Shown here in pieces: positions 16,387 to 24,501 of a stretch of DNA of 46,066 nucleotides. The notes under the pieces are model-generated. The model worked only from the letters and a program-made list of their open reading frames with translations. It had not been told where the DNA came from and searched no databases. Positions within the stretch are counted from its first letter, which is position 1. Each line of letters begins with the position of its first letter. Location: contig DSCJ01000026.1 of NCBI GenBank assembly GCA_011049175.1, positions 1-46,066 of the forward strand. The letters are read 5' to 3'. The stretch is from Bacteroidota bacterium (GTDB taxonomy: Bacteria > Bacteroidota > Bacteroidia > Bacteroidales > VadinHA17). A program made the position numbers and the translations under genes.

Positions 16387-16815
16387 GGGTAGATGTTGTT
16401 ACACGTGAATAAAATTATTAAGTAAAGTAAATAAATAAATTAATAAAAAGAAAATATCTGGTGAAATGTTGGAATGTTTAAGGGTTTAGTTGTATAGAAG
16501 TTTAGGGATTTGGGGAGTTGGGAAGTTGGTGGCTATGCGACAAAAACCCTGGTTATTAGCAGAATAAGAATTGGCATGATGATTTCTGATGGCACGGATT
16601 GATTGTTTAATAGAGACGAAAACCTTTGTCAAAATTCCTTGCATTCGAAGTACCGGCTGTTCAGTTTGAAAAGCATCAAATCCGGGTCACTGATCTGATC
16701 TGAATGGTTGTGATTTTTCTCTGCTTAACGCTCTCTGCTTACTGCGTATCCCTTTATCAACAACCCCGGTTGAAAAAAAGCAGCTGCCGGCTGGAATACC
16801 CGGCATATATTTTAC
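16387..16815. other. Intergenic region between dtxR and the B12 operon
   Basis: The first ~80 bases are very AT-rich and should hold the dtxR-zupT promoter and operator; an imperfect dyad lies around 16409-16428 (TTATT to AATAA). A purine-rich stretch with degenerate GTTTAGGG/AGTTGGG repeats follows at about 16475-16535. No gene or known RNA is visible before the riboswitch promoter. Confidence 0.4.
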
Positions 16816-16823
16816 TACATTTG
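16816..16823 (+). promoter_or_regulatory. Promoter -7 box of the B12 riboswitch transcript
   Basis: TACATTTG is an exact TAnnTTTG box and lies five bases before the first riboswitch stem, which fits transcription starting at the aptamer. The upstream -33 box is weak (CTGG at 16791-16794). Confidence 0.55.
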
Positions 16824-16827
16824 TTCC

Positions 16828-16999
16828 GTGTGGTTTCCCGATCCGCTTTTGGGGAGGGAATGAAAAGGGAATCAGGTGAAAATCCTGAACAGTGCCCGCT
16901 GCTGTGATCTCCGGAATCTTCCGGGCATCCCTGCCACTGTCCCGGACACGGGATGGGAAGGCGCCCGGTAAGTGGAGTAAGTCAGAAGACCTGCCGCAC
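16828..16999 (+). ncRNA. Cobalamin (B12) riboswitch
   Basis: The conserved parts of the aptamer are in order: outer stem P1 (GTGTGG at 16828-16833 with CCGCAC at 16994-16999), the core GGGAATCAGGTGAAAATCC from 16867, CCCGCTGCTGTGA, GCCACTG, GGGAAGGC, and the B12 box AGTCAGAAGACCTGCC at 16980-16995 (one base off the usual form). Adenosylcobalamin-type ligands bind this RNA and reduce expression. It controls the BtuB-like gene and probably the whole uptake operon. The expression platform seems translational: ATGTT (17009-17013) can pair with AACAT (17021-17025) beside a start codon, and there is no clear intrinsic terminator. Confidence 0.95.
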
Positions 17000-17040
17000 A
17001 GAAACGAAATGTTCGGGTCAAACATGAAAAAGGTCTTCCA

Positions 17041-18993
17041 TTGTCCAACCGAATCTTTGTTATAGCCGCCTGGCTGCTGGCAGCCATGCATAGCCCCGGG
17101 GTTGCCGGTGTGCCCGATACCGTCGATCTGCGGGAGGTGAAGCTGGTGCACCGCAGGGAAGTGCTTTTCCATTCGGGACAGCAAGCCCTGACCCTCGACC
17201 GGGAAATGATTTTCCGCAGGGCCCAGGCTACCCTCGATGAACTGCTTTCCGTGCACCTGCCTTCGGGGATCCTGTCGTACGGAGCGGCGGGCTCCCTGTC
17301 AACCATCCGGCTGCGGGGAGCAGGCTCCAACCATACGCAGGTAAGCTGGAACGGGATCCCTCTGGGATCACTCACCACAGGAACCCCCGATCTTTCCCTG
17401 GTCCCCGCCTTTGCCGCCGACCGCCTCAGCCTGGTACCCGGCGCTTCGGGCTCACTGGCAGGAAGCGGGACTTTCGGCGGGGCGGTGTTCCTTTCAAATG
17501 AACCCGACTGGTCGTTCCCGGCCGGGGTGAGATGGAAAACGGAAACCGGCAGCTTCGGCGACCGGCGCCTGCAGGCGGCAGTGCGGGTCGGAAACAACCG
17601 GGTGCAGTGGGATACCCGGATAATCCACCACAGGGCTGCCAACAACTTTTCCTATCATGATCCTTACCTTCCGGGAAACCCTGTGGTTACCCAATCGCAC
17701 AGTTCCTTCCGCTCCCTGGGATTGATACAGCATGTGTTTCTGAGGCTTCCCCGGCACCATGACCTGAATGTCGGGGTGTGGTACCAGGACCGGGAAAAGG
17801 AGATCCCGGCTATCATGGGGGCGTATACACCCGGTACCGCCGTTCAGCGTGACAGTTCCCTCAGAATGTACGTGCAGTGGAGAAAACGGTATGCCCGCTC
17901 GGTAGTGTCGGCCCATGCGGCCACGGTGTTTGATTATATGCGGTATGACGACGCCGGAAACGGAGAGAACGGCGAAGGGCTGCACTCATTTTACCATACA
18001 CGGCAGGCCTTTGCAGGAACCGGGTACCGCCGGTATATCACCGACCGGCTGATGTGGGATGCCGGAGTGAGAACCGAATCACGCTATGCCGATGTGCCGA
18101 ATTATGGAAAGATCATCCGTGAAGTCCATATTCACACTTACAGCGGACTGAAATGGGAAACCGGCCCGGTAATCACGCAATTTTCCCTCCGGAAACCGTT
18201 TTATACCGGTTATTCCATGCCCTGGCTGGTTTCCCTGGCCACGCGATGGAATATATCGGCAGACCGGTGGTGGACCGGCATAACGGCCGGAAACCGTTAC
18301 CGACTGCCTTCACTCAACGAATGGTACTGGACACCGGGTGGCGATCCCGGCCTGAAACCGGAAACGGGATGGAGCCTGGAATGGATGAACGACGCCTATG
18401 TTCTCGGATCTGAACATGCGTTACCTTCTGTACTTGTGAGAACCAGCCTGTATACTTCCTCTGTCGGCAACTGGATACAATGGGTGCCGGGAGAAGCGTA
18501 CTGGTCGCCGGTCAACTACCGGAACGTATGGTCCAGGGGACTGGATATGAGCGCCATTTTTGAGCACCATACCGGTTCCTCGGTTATCAAAGGGAAGGTG
18601 GCCTGTCAGTTTATCCGTGCCACGAACAGGAAAGTTTACGATTCTGAGGATATTCCAAACAGGCAGCTTCCCTACATTCCTCTTCATTCGGGCAACATCA
18701 GCCTGTTGTGGGAAACAGCACGGGCAGGCATTCGCCTGGAGCAGCAATGGAACGGAAAGCGGTTTACCACGGCCGACAACCACCCGGCCTATGCCCTGGA
18801 TGCCTGGATGCGGACCGACCTGGAGGCCTCGTACAGGATACGTTTCACAGGGTGGACAATAGAGCTGAGCGGCCGGATCAGGAATATTTTTCATGCGGAA
18901 TACCAGCTTGTCCGCTCCTATGCCCTGCCGGGAAGAAGTTTTCACCTGGGCCTTTCCCTGAAATGGGATCAGGGTTCAATAAAAAGTAATTAA
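17041..18993 (+). CDS. btuB: BtuB-like TonB-dependent outer-membrane receptor for cobalamin
   Basis: The product (650 residues) is a TonB-dependent receptor: a plug domain (about 45-155, LSTIRLRGAGSNHTQVSWNGIPLGS, SLVPGASGSLAGSGTFGGAVFL) and a beta-barrel to the C-terminus (ending ...FHLGLSLKW). Location directly after a cobalamin riboswitch and before BtuG/BtuF/BtuC/BtuD-like genes makes B12 or corrinoid import the clear role. No carboxypeptidase-like N-domain precedes the plug. The start is odd: this frame opens with TTG at 17041, while an ATG at 17024 lies in another frame and stops after 13 codons. One extra A in the A-run at 17027-17031 would join them into a better signal peptide, so the true start may be 17024. 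Confidence 0.9.
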   Translation: MSNRIFVIAAWLLAAMHSPGVAGVPDTVDLREVKLVHRREVLFHSGQQALTLDREMIFRRAQATLDELLSVHLPSGILSYGAAGSLSTIRLRGAGSNHTQVSWNGIPLGSLTTGTPDLSLVPAFAADRLSLVPGASGSLAGSGTFGGAVFLSNEPDWSFPAGVRWKTETGSFGDRRLQAAVRVGNNRVQWDTRIIHHRAANNFSYHDPYLPGNPVVTQSHSSFRSLGLIQHVFLRLPRHHDLNVGVWYQDREKEIPAIMGAYTPGTAVQRDSSLRMYVQWRKRYARSVVSAHAATVFDYMRYDDAGNGENGEGLHSFYHTRQAFAGTGYRRYITDRLMWDAGVRTESRYADVPNYGKIIREVHIHTYSGLKWETGPVITQFSLRKPFYTGYSMPWLVSLATRWNISADRWWTGITAGNRYRLPSLNEWYWTPGGDPGLKPETGWSLEWMNDAYVLGSEHALPSVLVRTSLYTSSVGNWIQWVPGEAYWSPVNYRNVWSRGLDMSAIFEHHTGSSVIKGKVACQFIRATNRKVYDSEDIPNRQLPYIPLHSGNISLLWETARAGIRLEQQWNGKRFTTADNHPAYALDAWMRTDLEASYRIRFTGWTIELSGRIRNIFHAEYQLVRSYALPGRSFHLGLSLKWDQGSIKSN

Positions 18994-19005
18994 CCGAAAA
19001 TCAGA

Positions 19006-20091
19006 ATGGCAATGAAAAAAATGCGGTGGGTATGGGTTGTTATGCTGCTTACCATAGCAGCCTGTACAAAGGAAAACCCGGCTCCGGGCAAATACGAAGG
19101 CGGGGTTTGGATCTTGAACGAAGGGGTGTTCAACGGGAACAATGCCTCGGTCAGCTTTTATGAGCCCGGGCAAGGAAAGGTAACCGGAGAGGTGTTCCTG
19201 AATGAAAACCTCCGCCCTCTGGGCGATGTTTTGCAATCGATGCATATTCACCGGGGAAAAGGATACCTGGTGGTGAACAATTCGCAGAAAGTGGAGGTGG
19301 TGGATATCCACACTTTCCGGTCGTTACATACCATTACCGACCTGGAGTATCCCCGGTATTTCCTGGGAGTGGATGAAAACAAGGGGTATCTTACCGATGG
19401 GAATTACCAGGGCCGCGTGTACGTTGTTAACCTGGAAACCTTCGGGATTACCGGGCAGATACCGGCAGGGAGCGGACCCGAGGTACTGTTGCGGGCCGGC
19501 GATAAAGTATTTGTTGCCAACAGTGGCGGATGGGGTTACGACAGTACGCTGACCGTGATCGATGCGGTTACCGATGAAGTTTTGCAAACGGTAGAGGTAG
19601 GCCACCAGCCGGTGGATCTGGCGCTGGATGCTGACGGGTATGTGTGGGCGCTTTGCCAGGGGAAAGTGGTATGGACCGCTGATTTTTCGGCCATTGAATA
19701 CGAAACCCCGTCGCGCCTGGTACGGGTGGACCCCGCAACCTATGAGGTAATGAGCCTGGAAATCGGGTCTATAGGAGATTATTTCAATCCGAAACGGCTT
19801 GCGCTGGATGCATCCGGGAATATCCTGTATTTTGAAGAGGCGGGAGGTGTGTATGCACTGGACCTTTCTACGTTGGAAATTCCTGCCGGTCCCCTGATCC
19901 CTCTTCAGCCGTACGGGCTGGAGGTGGACCCGGACAACGGGGAGATTTATGTGCTCACTTCCGGCGGGGGCGATCAGCCGGGGAGTCTGCACCGGTATCT
20001 TCCCAACGGAGAACAAATTCAGTCGGTGGCGGTGGGGTTTTTCCCAAATGGAGCGGTTTTTCCGGAAGAGAACGGATCCGTGCAGGAATAA
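19006..20091 (+). CDS. btuG: BtuG-like surface lipoprotein, seven-bladed beta-propeller (cobalamin binding)
   Basis: This 361-residue protein has a lipoprotein signal (VMLLTIAACTKENP; lipobox Cys at about residue 23) and repeating YncE/DUF5074-type blades: VWILNEGVFNGNNASVSFYEP, KGYLVVNNSQKVEVVD, NKGYLTDGNYQGRVYVVNLETF, KVFVANSGGWGYDSTLTVID and so on. In Bacteroides, BtuG is such a propeller that caps BtuB at the surface and captures B12 with very high affinity. The position one gene behind BtuB and 12 bases after it strongly supports that role here. The start could be 19006 or 19012. Confidence 0.82.
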   Translation: MAMKKMRWVWVVMLLTIAACTKENPAPGKYEGGVWILNEGVFNGNNASVSFYEPGQGKVTGEVFLNENLRPLGDVLQSMHIHRGKGYLVVNNSQKVEVVDIHTFRSLHTITDLEYPRYFLGVDENKGYLTDGNYQGRVYVVNLETFGITGQIPAGSGPEVLLRAGDKVFVANSGGWGYDSTLTVIDAVTDEVLQTVEVGHQPVDLALDADGYVWALCQGKVVWTADFSAIEYETPSRLVRVDPATYEVMSLEIGSIGDYFNPKRLALDASGNILYFEEAGGVYALDLSTLEIPAGPLIPLQPYGLEVDPDNGEIYVLTSGGGDQPGSLHRYLPNGEQIQSVAVGFFPNGAVFPEENGSVQE

Positions 20092-20118
20092 GCAAATTTT
20101 TTATCTTTACCGTAGATC

Positions 20119-22278
20119 ATGTTCAGAATGGAGACAAAAGACCTGCACCGGACCCGTGCCCGCCTGAAGGCAGGCCTGTTTTTGATGTGTTCTATTGTTT
20201 GGATAACCTTTCCCGTGAAGGGACAGATCTCTGCCGGAGGCATTCCTGCATCCCGTGAGATCAAAGCTTTGGCGGAAATTCCTTTTGTTGTCCTGTCTGT
20301 CCCTGAAAAAAGCCGGGTGGAACAGGCCGATACTGGAATCAGGGCCAAAGCCCTGGTGTTTGCGCATCCTGTTGAAGTGAATATTTCGCCTGAAAATTCG
20401 GGACAATGGGAAACCCTGCCCGACGGGACCAGAATCTGGCGGGTGGGGATCCGTTCACCGGGGGCTTATTCCCTGAACCTGCTGTTTAAGCGGTATGTTG
20501 TTCCTGCCGGGGCCCGTGTGTTTGTTTATGATCCCGCGGGAAAGCATACCCTGGGCGCTTTTACCGGGGCCAACAACAAACCCTCGGGTGTGCTGGCCGT
20601 GATGCCGGTTCCCGGCGACGAGCTGGTGGTGGAATACAACCTGCCGGCCGGAGTGGAGGATACAGGTGAGTTGCTGATCGGCCAGGTGGGACATGATTTT
20701 TTGAACATCCTGAACGTGCTGGATGCCAGAGACGGGAGTTACGGAACAGCCGGCGAATGCAACCTGGATATTAATTGTGCTCCGGGATTCGACTGGCAGG
20801 AGATCAAACGTTCTGTGGTTCGTTTGCTGATCAATACGAACACACTTTGTACGGGCGTGTTGCTGAACAATACCGCGCGCAACGGGCATCCTTATATGCT
20901 GACCGCGCAACATTGCATCGATTCGGCCGAACTGGCTTCCGGTGTGGTAACCGTTTTTAATTACGAGAGTTCCTATTGCAACGGTCCCGATATAATAATA
21001 GATCATTCCATTTCAGGTACCGGATTTCTGGCATCCAGCATTCCTCTGGATTTTACCCTGGTTGAACTGAGCGAGGTTCCTCCCAGGGAGTTTATGCCCT
21101 GGTATGCAGGATGGTCAACTCTTCCAGGACCTGCAACCCATACCCTTTCCATTCATCATCCTTCAGGGGATGTGAAGAAAATTGCATGGGATGACGATCC
21201 CCCGGAAACATCCACTTTCACCGATCCTTCCGATACGGTGGATTATGTGGAGAACGGTTTCTGGAAAGTGCTGAAATGGGAGGGAGGAACCACGGAAGGC
21301 GGTTCGTCAGGCGCCCCCCTGTTCAATCCGTTCGGGCAGGTTGTGGGTGTGCTGACCGGTGGGGAGGCTTTTTGCGGAAGGCCGTGGAACGATTACTACA
21401 CGAAAATACCCTTTGACTGGGATTACTTTCCGGAACAGGAACATCAGCTCAAAGCCTGGCTGGATGCGGTGAGCACGGGTGAAGCCTCTATCGGGGGCAT
21501 GGACCCCTATGCCGGCGAGGCCCGGCAGGCCGATTTTACCTGGCATGCTTCGCGTATCTGTGAGGGCGACCCGGTAGTGTTTACCGATCTTTCTTCCGGG
21601 AATATTCTGCAATGGGACTGGAATTTCGGTCTGGATGCCATTCCGTCCACCGCCAGCGGACGCGGGCCTCACCGGGTGCATTATGCCACAGTGGGGAACA
21701 AAACGGTACAACTGACCATTACCACAAAAAACGGACAGGATGTGGCCATTAAATCTCTTCCCCTTACCGAGATGGACGATCCTCCTGTTCCCGGGTTCAG
21801 CTATGAGGAAGAGGAACCAAGGAAGATACGGTTCACCGATCTTTCCGACAATACCCTGTCATGGTACTGGGATTTTGGAGATTTCAGAACCAGTACCGTT
21901 CAGGAACCGGTGCATACCTACCTGTACGAAGGGTCTTTTCAGGTGCATCAGCGGGTTGAGAACGGAAGCTGCCTGGATACCATGGCAAGGAATGTGCTGG
22001 TTACCTCCATTTTTCATCCGGAAGAGGACCGGAAAAGCCTGATTGTGATCTTCCCGCAGCCTGCCCGCGGATATTGTTACCTGCGGCTGGATGATCCTGC
22101 GGAAAACGAATGGCATATCCAGCTTGTCCATATCGGCGGAAGTGCGGTGAGAGAATGGATACTTCAGGCCGGGACCCGGGAACTGTTTCTTGATTTGCAG
22201 GGACTGGCACCTGGTGTGTATATTTTGCGTGGAAGATCGGGGCAGGCTTCCTTTGCGGAAAAAATTACTGTGGAATGA
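20119..22278 (+). CDS. Trypsin-like (lysyl endopeptidase-type) serine protease with PKD domains and T9SS tail
   Basis: The 719-residue exported protein has a signal peptide around residues 16-37, an N-terminal beta region (about 40-200), a chymotrypsin-fold protease domain (about 225-455), two PKD-like repeats (about 475-555 and 560-635; WDWNFG, WYWDFGDF) and a T9SS type A sorting domain (about 640-719; IFPQPARGYCYLRL, GVYILRG). The catalytic triad is visible: His265 in LTAQHCID, Asp311 in PLDFTLVEL and Ser397 in GGSSGAP. It lies inside the B12 operon, 27 bases after btuG, and its stop overlaps the next start (ATGA). A TATCTTTA box just upstream (about 20102-20117) could give a second promoter. 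Its role in B12 uptake is unknown; freeing corrinoids from binding proteins is a guess. Confidence 0.85.
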   Translation: MFRMETKDLHRTRARLKAGLFLMCSIVWITFPVKGQISAGGIPASREIKALAEIPFVVLSVPEKSRVEQADTGIRAKALVFAHPVEVNISPENSGQWETLPDGTRIWRVGIRSPGAYSLNLLFKRYVVPAGARVFVYDPAGKHTLGAFTGANNKPSGVLAVMPVPGDELVVEYNLPAGVEDTGELLIGQVGHDFLNILNVLDARDGSYGTAGECNLDINCAPGFDWQEIKRSVVRLLINTNTLCTGVLLNNTARNGHPYMLTAQHCIDSAELASGVVTVFNYESSYCNGPDIIIDHSISGTGFLASSIPLDFTLVELSEVPPREFMPWYAGWSTLPGPATHTLSIHHPSGDVKKIAWDDDPPETSTFTDPSDTVDYVENGFWKVLKWEGGTTEGGSSGAPLFNPFGQVVGVLTGGEAFCGRPWNDYYTKIPFDWDYFPEQEHQLKAWLDAVSTGEASIGGMDPYAGEARQADFTWHASRICEGDPVVFTDLSSGNILQWDWNFGLDAIPSTASGRGPHRVHYATVGNKTVQLTITTKNGQDVAIKSLPLTEMDDPPVPGFSYEEEEPRKIRFTDLSDNTLSWYWDFGDFRTSTVQEPVHTYLYEGSFQVHQRVENGSCLDTMARNVLVTSIFHPEEDRKSLIVIFPQPARGYCYLRLDDPAENEWHIQLVHIGGSAVREWILQAGTRELFLDLQGLAPGVYILRGRSGQASFAEKITVE

Positions 22279-23438
22279 GGAAGAAAAGCCGGATGACCGG
22301 CCTTTTGAGATGGCTGATGGGATTGTTGGTCCTGAACATGGCGGGTTGCCGGTGGCAGGCGGAGGAGCCTTCCTCCCGTTCTCTTTCGGAAAGGCCGGGC
22401 AATCGTTATGCCAGGGGGTTTGAGATCATCAGGGATGCGGCCTTTACCCGTTTGAATGTGTACAATCCCTGGCAGGGTGCCCGCGAACAGGTGTTCAGTT
22501 ATTGTCTGGTTCCGGAGGGAATGCCTGTTCCAGCACAAATACAGGCCGAAAAGGTGATACGTACCCCGGTGAAAAAAGTAGTATGTTTTTCCACCACCCA
22601 GGTGGCCATGATCGAGTTTCTGGGCCGGGGAGATGCCATTGCCGGAGTTTCCGGGGCGGATTTCATCTATTCACTCCGGCTGCGGGAAAGGGTGAATCGC
22701 GGCCTGATCAGGGAAACCGGATACGATCAGGCGATTTCCTGGGAAACCCTGCTGGGATTGAGACCCGATGTGGTGCTGGCTTATGGAGTGACGGGAGCGG
22801 TGAACCGGAATGTCAGGCGAATGGAAGAGTACGGGATCCCGGTGGTGTTTACTGCAGGCTACCTTGAGCCGCATCCCCTGGGGAAGGCGGAATGGCTGAA
22901 GTTCATTGCTGCTTTTTTCGGCGCTGACGAAATGGCGGATAGTTTGTTTACATTAACGGAGCACCGGTACCTTGAGTTAACCCGGAAGGTGGCAGATGTA
23001 CAGGAGCGGCCCGATGTGCTCCTGGGTTTGCCCTGGAAGGATTCATGGTATATTTCCGGCGGTAAGTCTTATGCCGCCACACTGGTTCATGATGCCGGTG
23101 GGTCGTACCTGTGGAACGACCTGGACAGCCACGAGAGTCTTCCCTTCAGTGTGGAAGCGGTGTACCAGCGTTGCCTTCAGGCCGATGTATGGCTGAATCC
23201 CGGCGCGGCCCGTAGCAGGAACGATATGTTAGCCACCGATGCCCGCCTGGCGGAAATAAAAGCTTTCCGGAATGGAGCGATCTATAATAACGATGCCCGT
23301 ATGAGTAGCGGCGGGGGCAATGATTACTGGGAATCGGGCACGGTTTATCCTCAACGTATTCTGGCCGATCTGATCCGGATTTTGCATCCCGGATTGCTTC
23401 CCCCCGGCAGTATGTTTTATTACCGCAAGCTTCCCTGA
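22275..23438 (+). CDS. btuF: BtuF-like corrinoid ABC transporter substrate-binding lipoprotein
   Basis: The 387-residue protein starts with a lipoprotein signal (lipobox NMAGC near residue 25). The body is a class III periplasmic-binding protein: VKKVVCFSTTQVAMIEFLGRGDAIAGVSG forms the first lobe start, LRPDVVLAYGVTG the typical first-lobe strand, a long connecting helix follows (LEPHPLGKAEWLKFIAAFFG), and the second lobe includes SWYISGGKSYAATLVHDAGG. It delivers the corrinoid to the BtuC/BtuD importer. It overlaps the protease stop by four bases and lies one base before btuC. It could in principle bind a siderophore, but the B12 riboswitch argues against that. Confidence 0.85.
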   Translation: MRKKSRMTGLLRWLMGLLVLNMAGCRWQAEEPSSRSLSERPGNRYARGFEIIRDAAFTRLNVYNPWQGAREQVFSYCLVPEGMPVPAQIQAEKVIRTPVKKVVCFSTTQVAMIEFLGRGDAIAGVSGADFIYSLRLRERVNRGLIRETGYDQAISWETLLGLRPDVVLAYGVTGAVNRNVRRMEEYGIPVVFTAGYLEPHPLGKAEWLKFIAAFFGADEMADSLFTLTEHRYLELTRKVADVQERPDVLLGLPWKDSWYISGGKSYAATLVHDAGGSYLWNDLDSHESLPFSVEAVYQRCLQADVWLNPGAARSRNDMLATDARLAEIKAFRNGAIYNNDARMSSGGGNDYWESGTVYPQRILADLIRILHPGLLPPGSMFYYRKLP

Positions 23439-23439
23439 T

Positions 23440-24501
23440 ATGATACCCGGGCCCGATCGTCAGCCAGCATACACAGGCAGGCCACTGTTGCTCCTTTTTA
23501 CAGGCGGCCTGATCTTTCTTGCGGCTTTGTTTCTGGCCGACCTACTGCTGGGTTCTGTGAAGATTCCGGCTGAAGAGGTACTGCGTGTTCTTACGGGAGG
23601 TGAGGCAGCCCGGAGCGAATGGAAAGATATTATTCTGTATTTCCGGATCCCGCGGGCCTTTACGGCGCTGCTGGCCGGTATGGCTCTTTCGGTCAGCGGA
23701 TTGATGATGCAGACGGTATTCCGGAATCCCCTGGCAGGGCCTTATGTATTGGGGATCAGCGCCGGCGCCAGCCTGGGAGTGGCCCTGCTGGTGCTGGGTT
23801 TTGCCGGGGTTTTCGGAACCACAGGTTCGGGAGGCGGATCGGTATGGGCTATGGCGGTGGCTGCCTGGCTTGGGTCGGGGTTGATCCTGCTTCTGATCAT
23901 GGGCGTATCCCTGAGGGTGCGCGACATCATGACAGTGCTGATCCTGGGCATTCTGTTCGGCAGCGTGACCACCGCCGTGGTGAGCATATTGCAGTATTTC
24001 AGCGAATCGGCCTCCCTGAAATCGTTTATTGTATGGACCCTGGGAAGTCTGGGGAACGTGACCGGCGCGCAGCTCCGGGTATTGATGTTCAGTGTGGCGG
24101 GCGGCCTGCTGCTTGCTGTTTTTCTTCTTACTCCGCTGAACGTTTTGTTGCTGGGAGAATCCTATGCCCGCAGTCTGGGACTGGGTATCAGATGGGTGAG
24201 GTTCCTGGTATTCCTGGCCACCAGTATTCTGGCGGGAAGTGTGACTGCTTTTTGCGGGCCTATCGGATTTGTGGGAGTGGCGGTGCCGCATCTGGCCCGG
24301 ATGGTGTTCCGCACGGCCGACCACCGTATCCTGTTTCCGGGAACCCTGCTGGCCGGCGGTATTGTGTTGCTGTTCAGTGATATAGTATCGCAACTGCCGG
24401 GGAGCGATCAGGTGCTGCCGGTGAATGCCGTAACGGCCCTGGTGGGGATTCCCATGTTGATCTGGGTGATACTGAAGAACAGAAAAATCGGATTTGAATG
24501 A
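23440..24501 (+). CDS. btuC: BtuC-like ABC transporter permease (FecCD family)
   Basis: This 353-residue inner-membrane protein has about ten transmembrane helices and the FecCD landmarks: FRIPRAFTALLAGMALSVSG, MMQTVFRNPLAGPYVLGISAGASLG and, near the C-terminus, GPIGFVGVAVPHLARM, which includes the coupling helix region. Length and motifs fit BtuC/FecD. The gene overlaps the ATPase gene by four bases (ATGA). It forms the channel of the cobalamin importer with BtuD and BtuF. The family cannot distinguish B12 from haem or siderophore by itself; the operon does. Confidence 0.9.
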   Translation: MIPGPDRQPAYTGRPLLLLFTGGLIFLAALFLADLLLGSVKIPAEEVLRVLTGGEAARSEWKDIILYFRIPRAFTALLAGMALSVSGLMMQTVFRNPLAGPYVLGISAGASLGVALLVLGFAGVFGTTGSGGGSVWAMAVAAWLGSGLILLLIMGVSLRVRDIMTVLILGILFGSVTTAVVSILQYFSESASLKSFIVWTLGSLGNVTGAQLRVLMFSVAGGLLLAVFLLTPLNVLLLGESYARSLGLGIRWVRFLVFLATSILAGSVTAFCGPIGFVGVAVPHLARMVFRTADHRILFPGTLLAGGIVLLFSDIVSQLPGSDQVLPVNAVTALVGIPMLIWVILKNRKIGFE

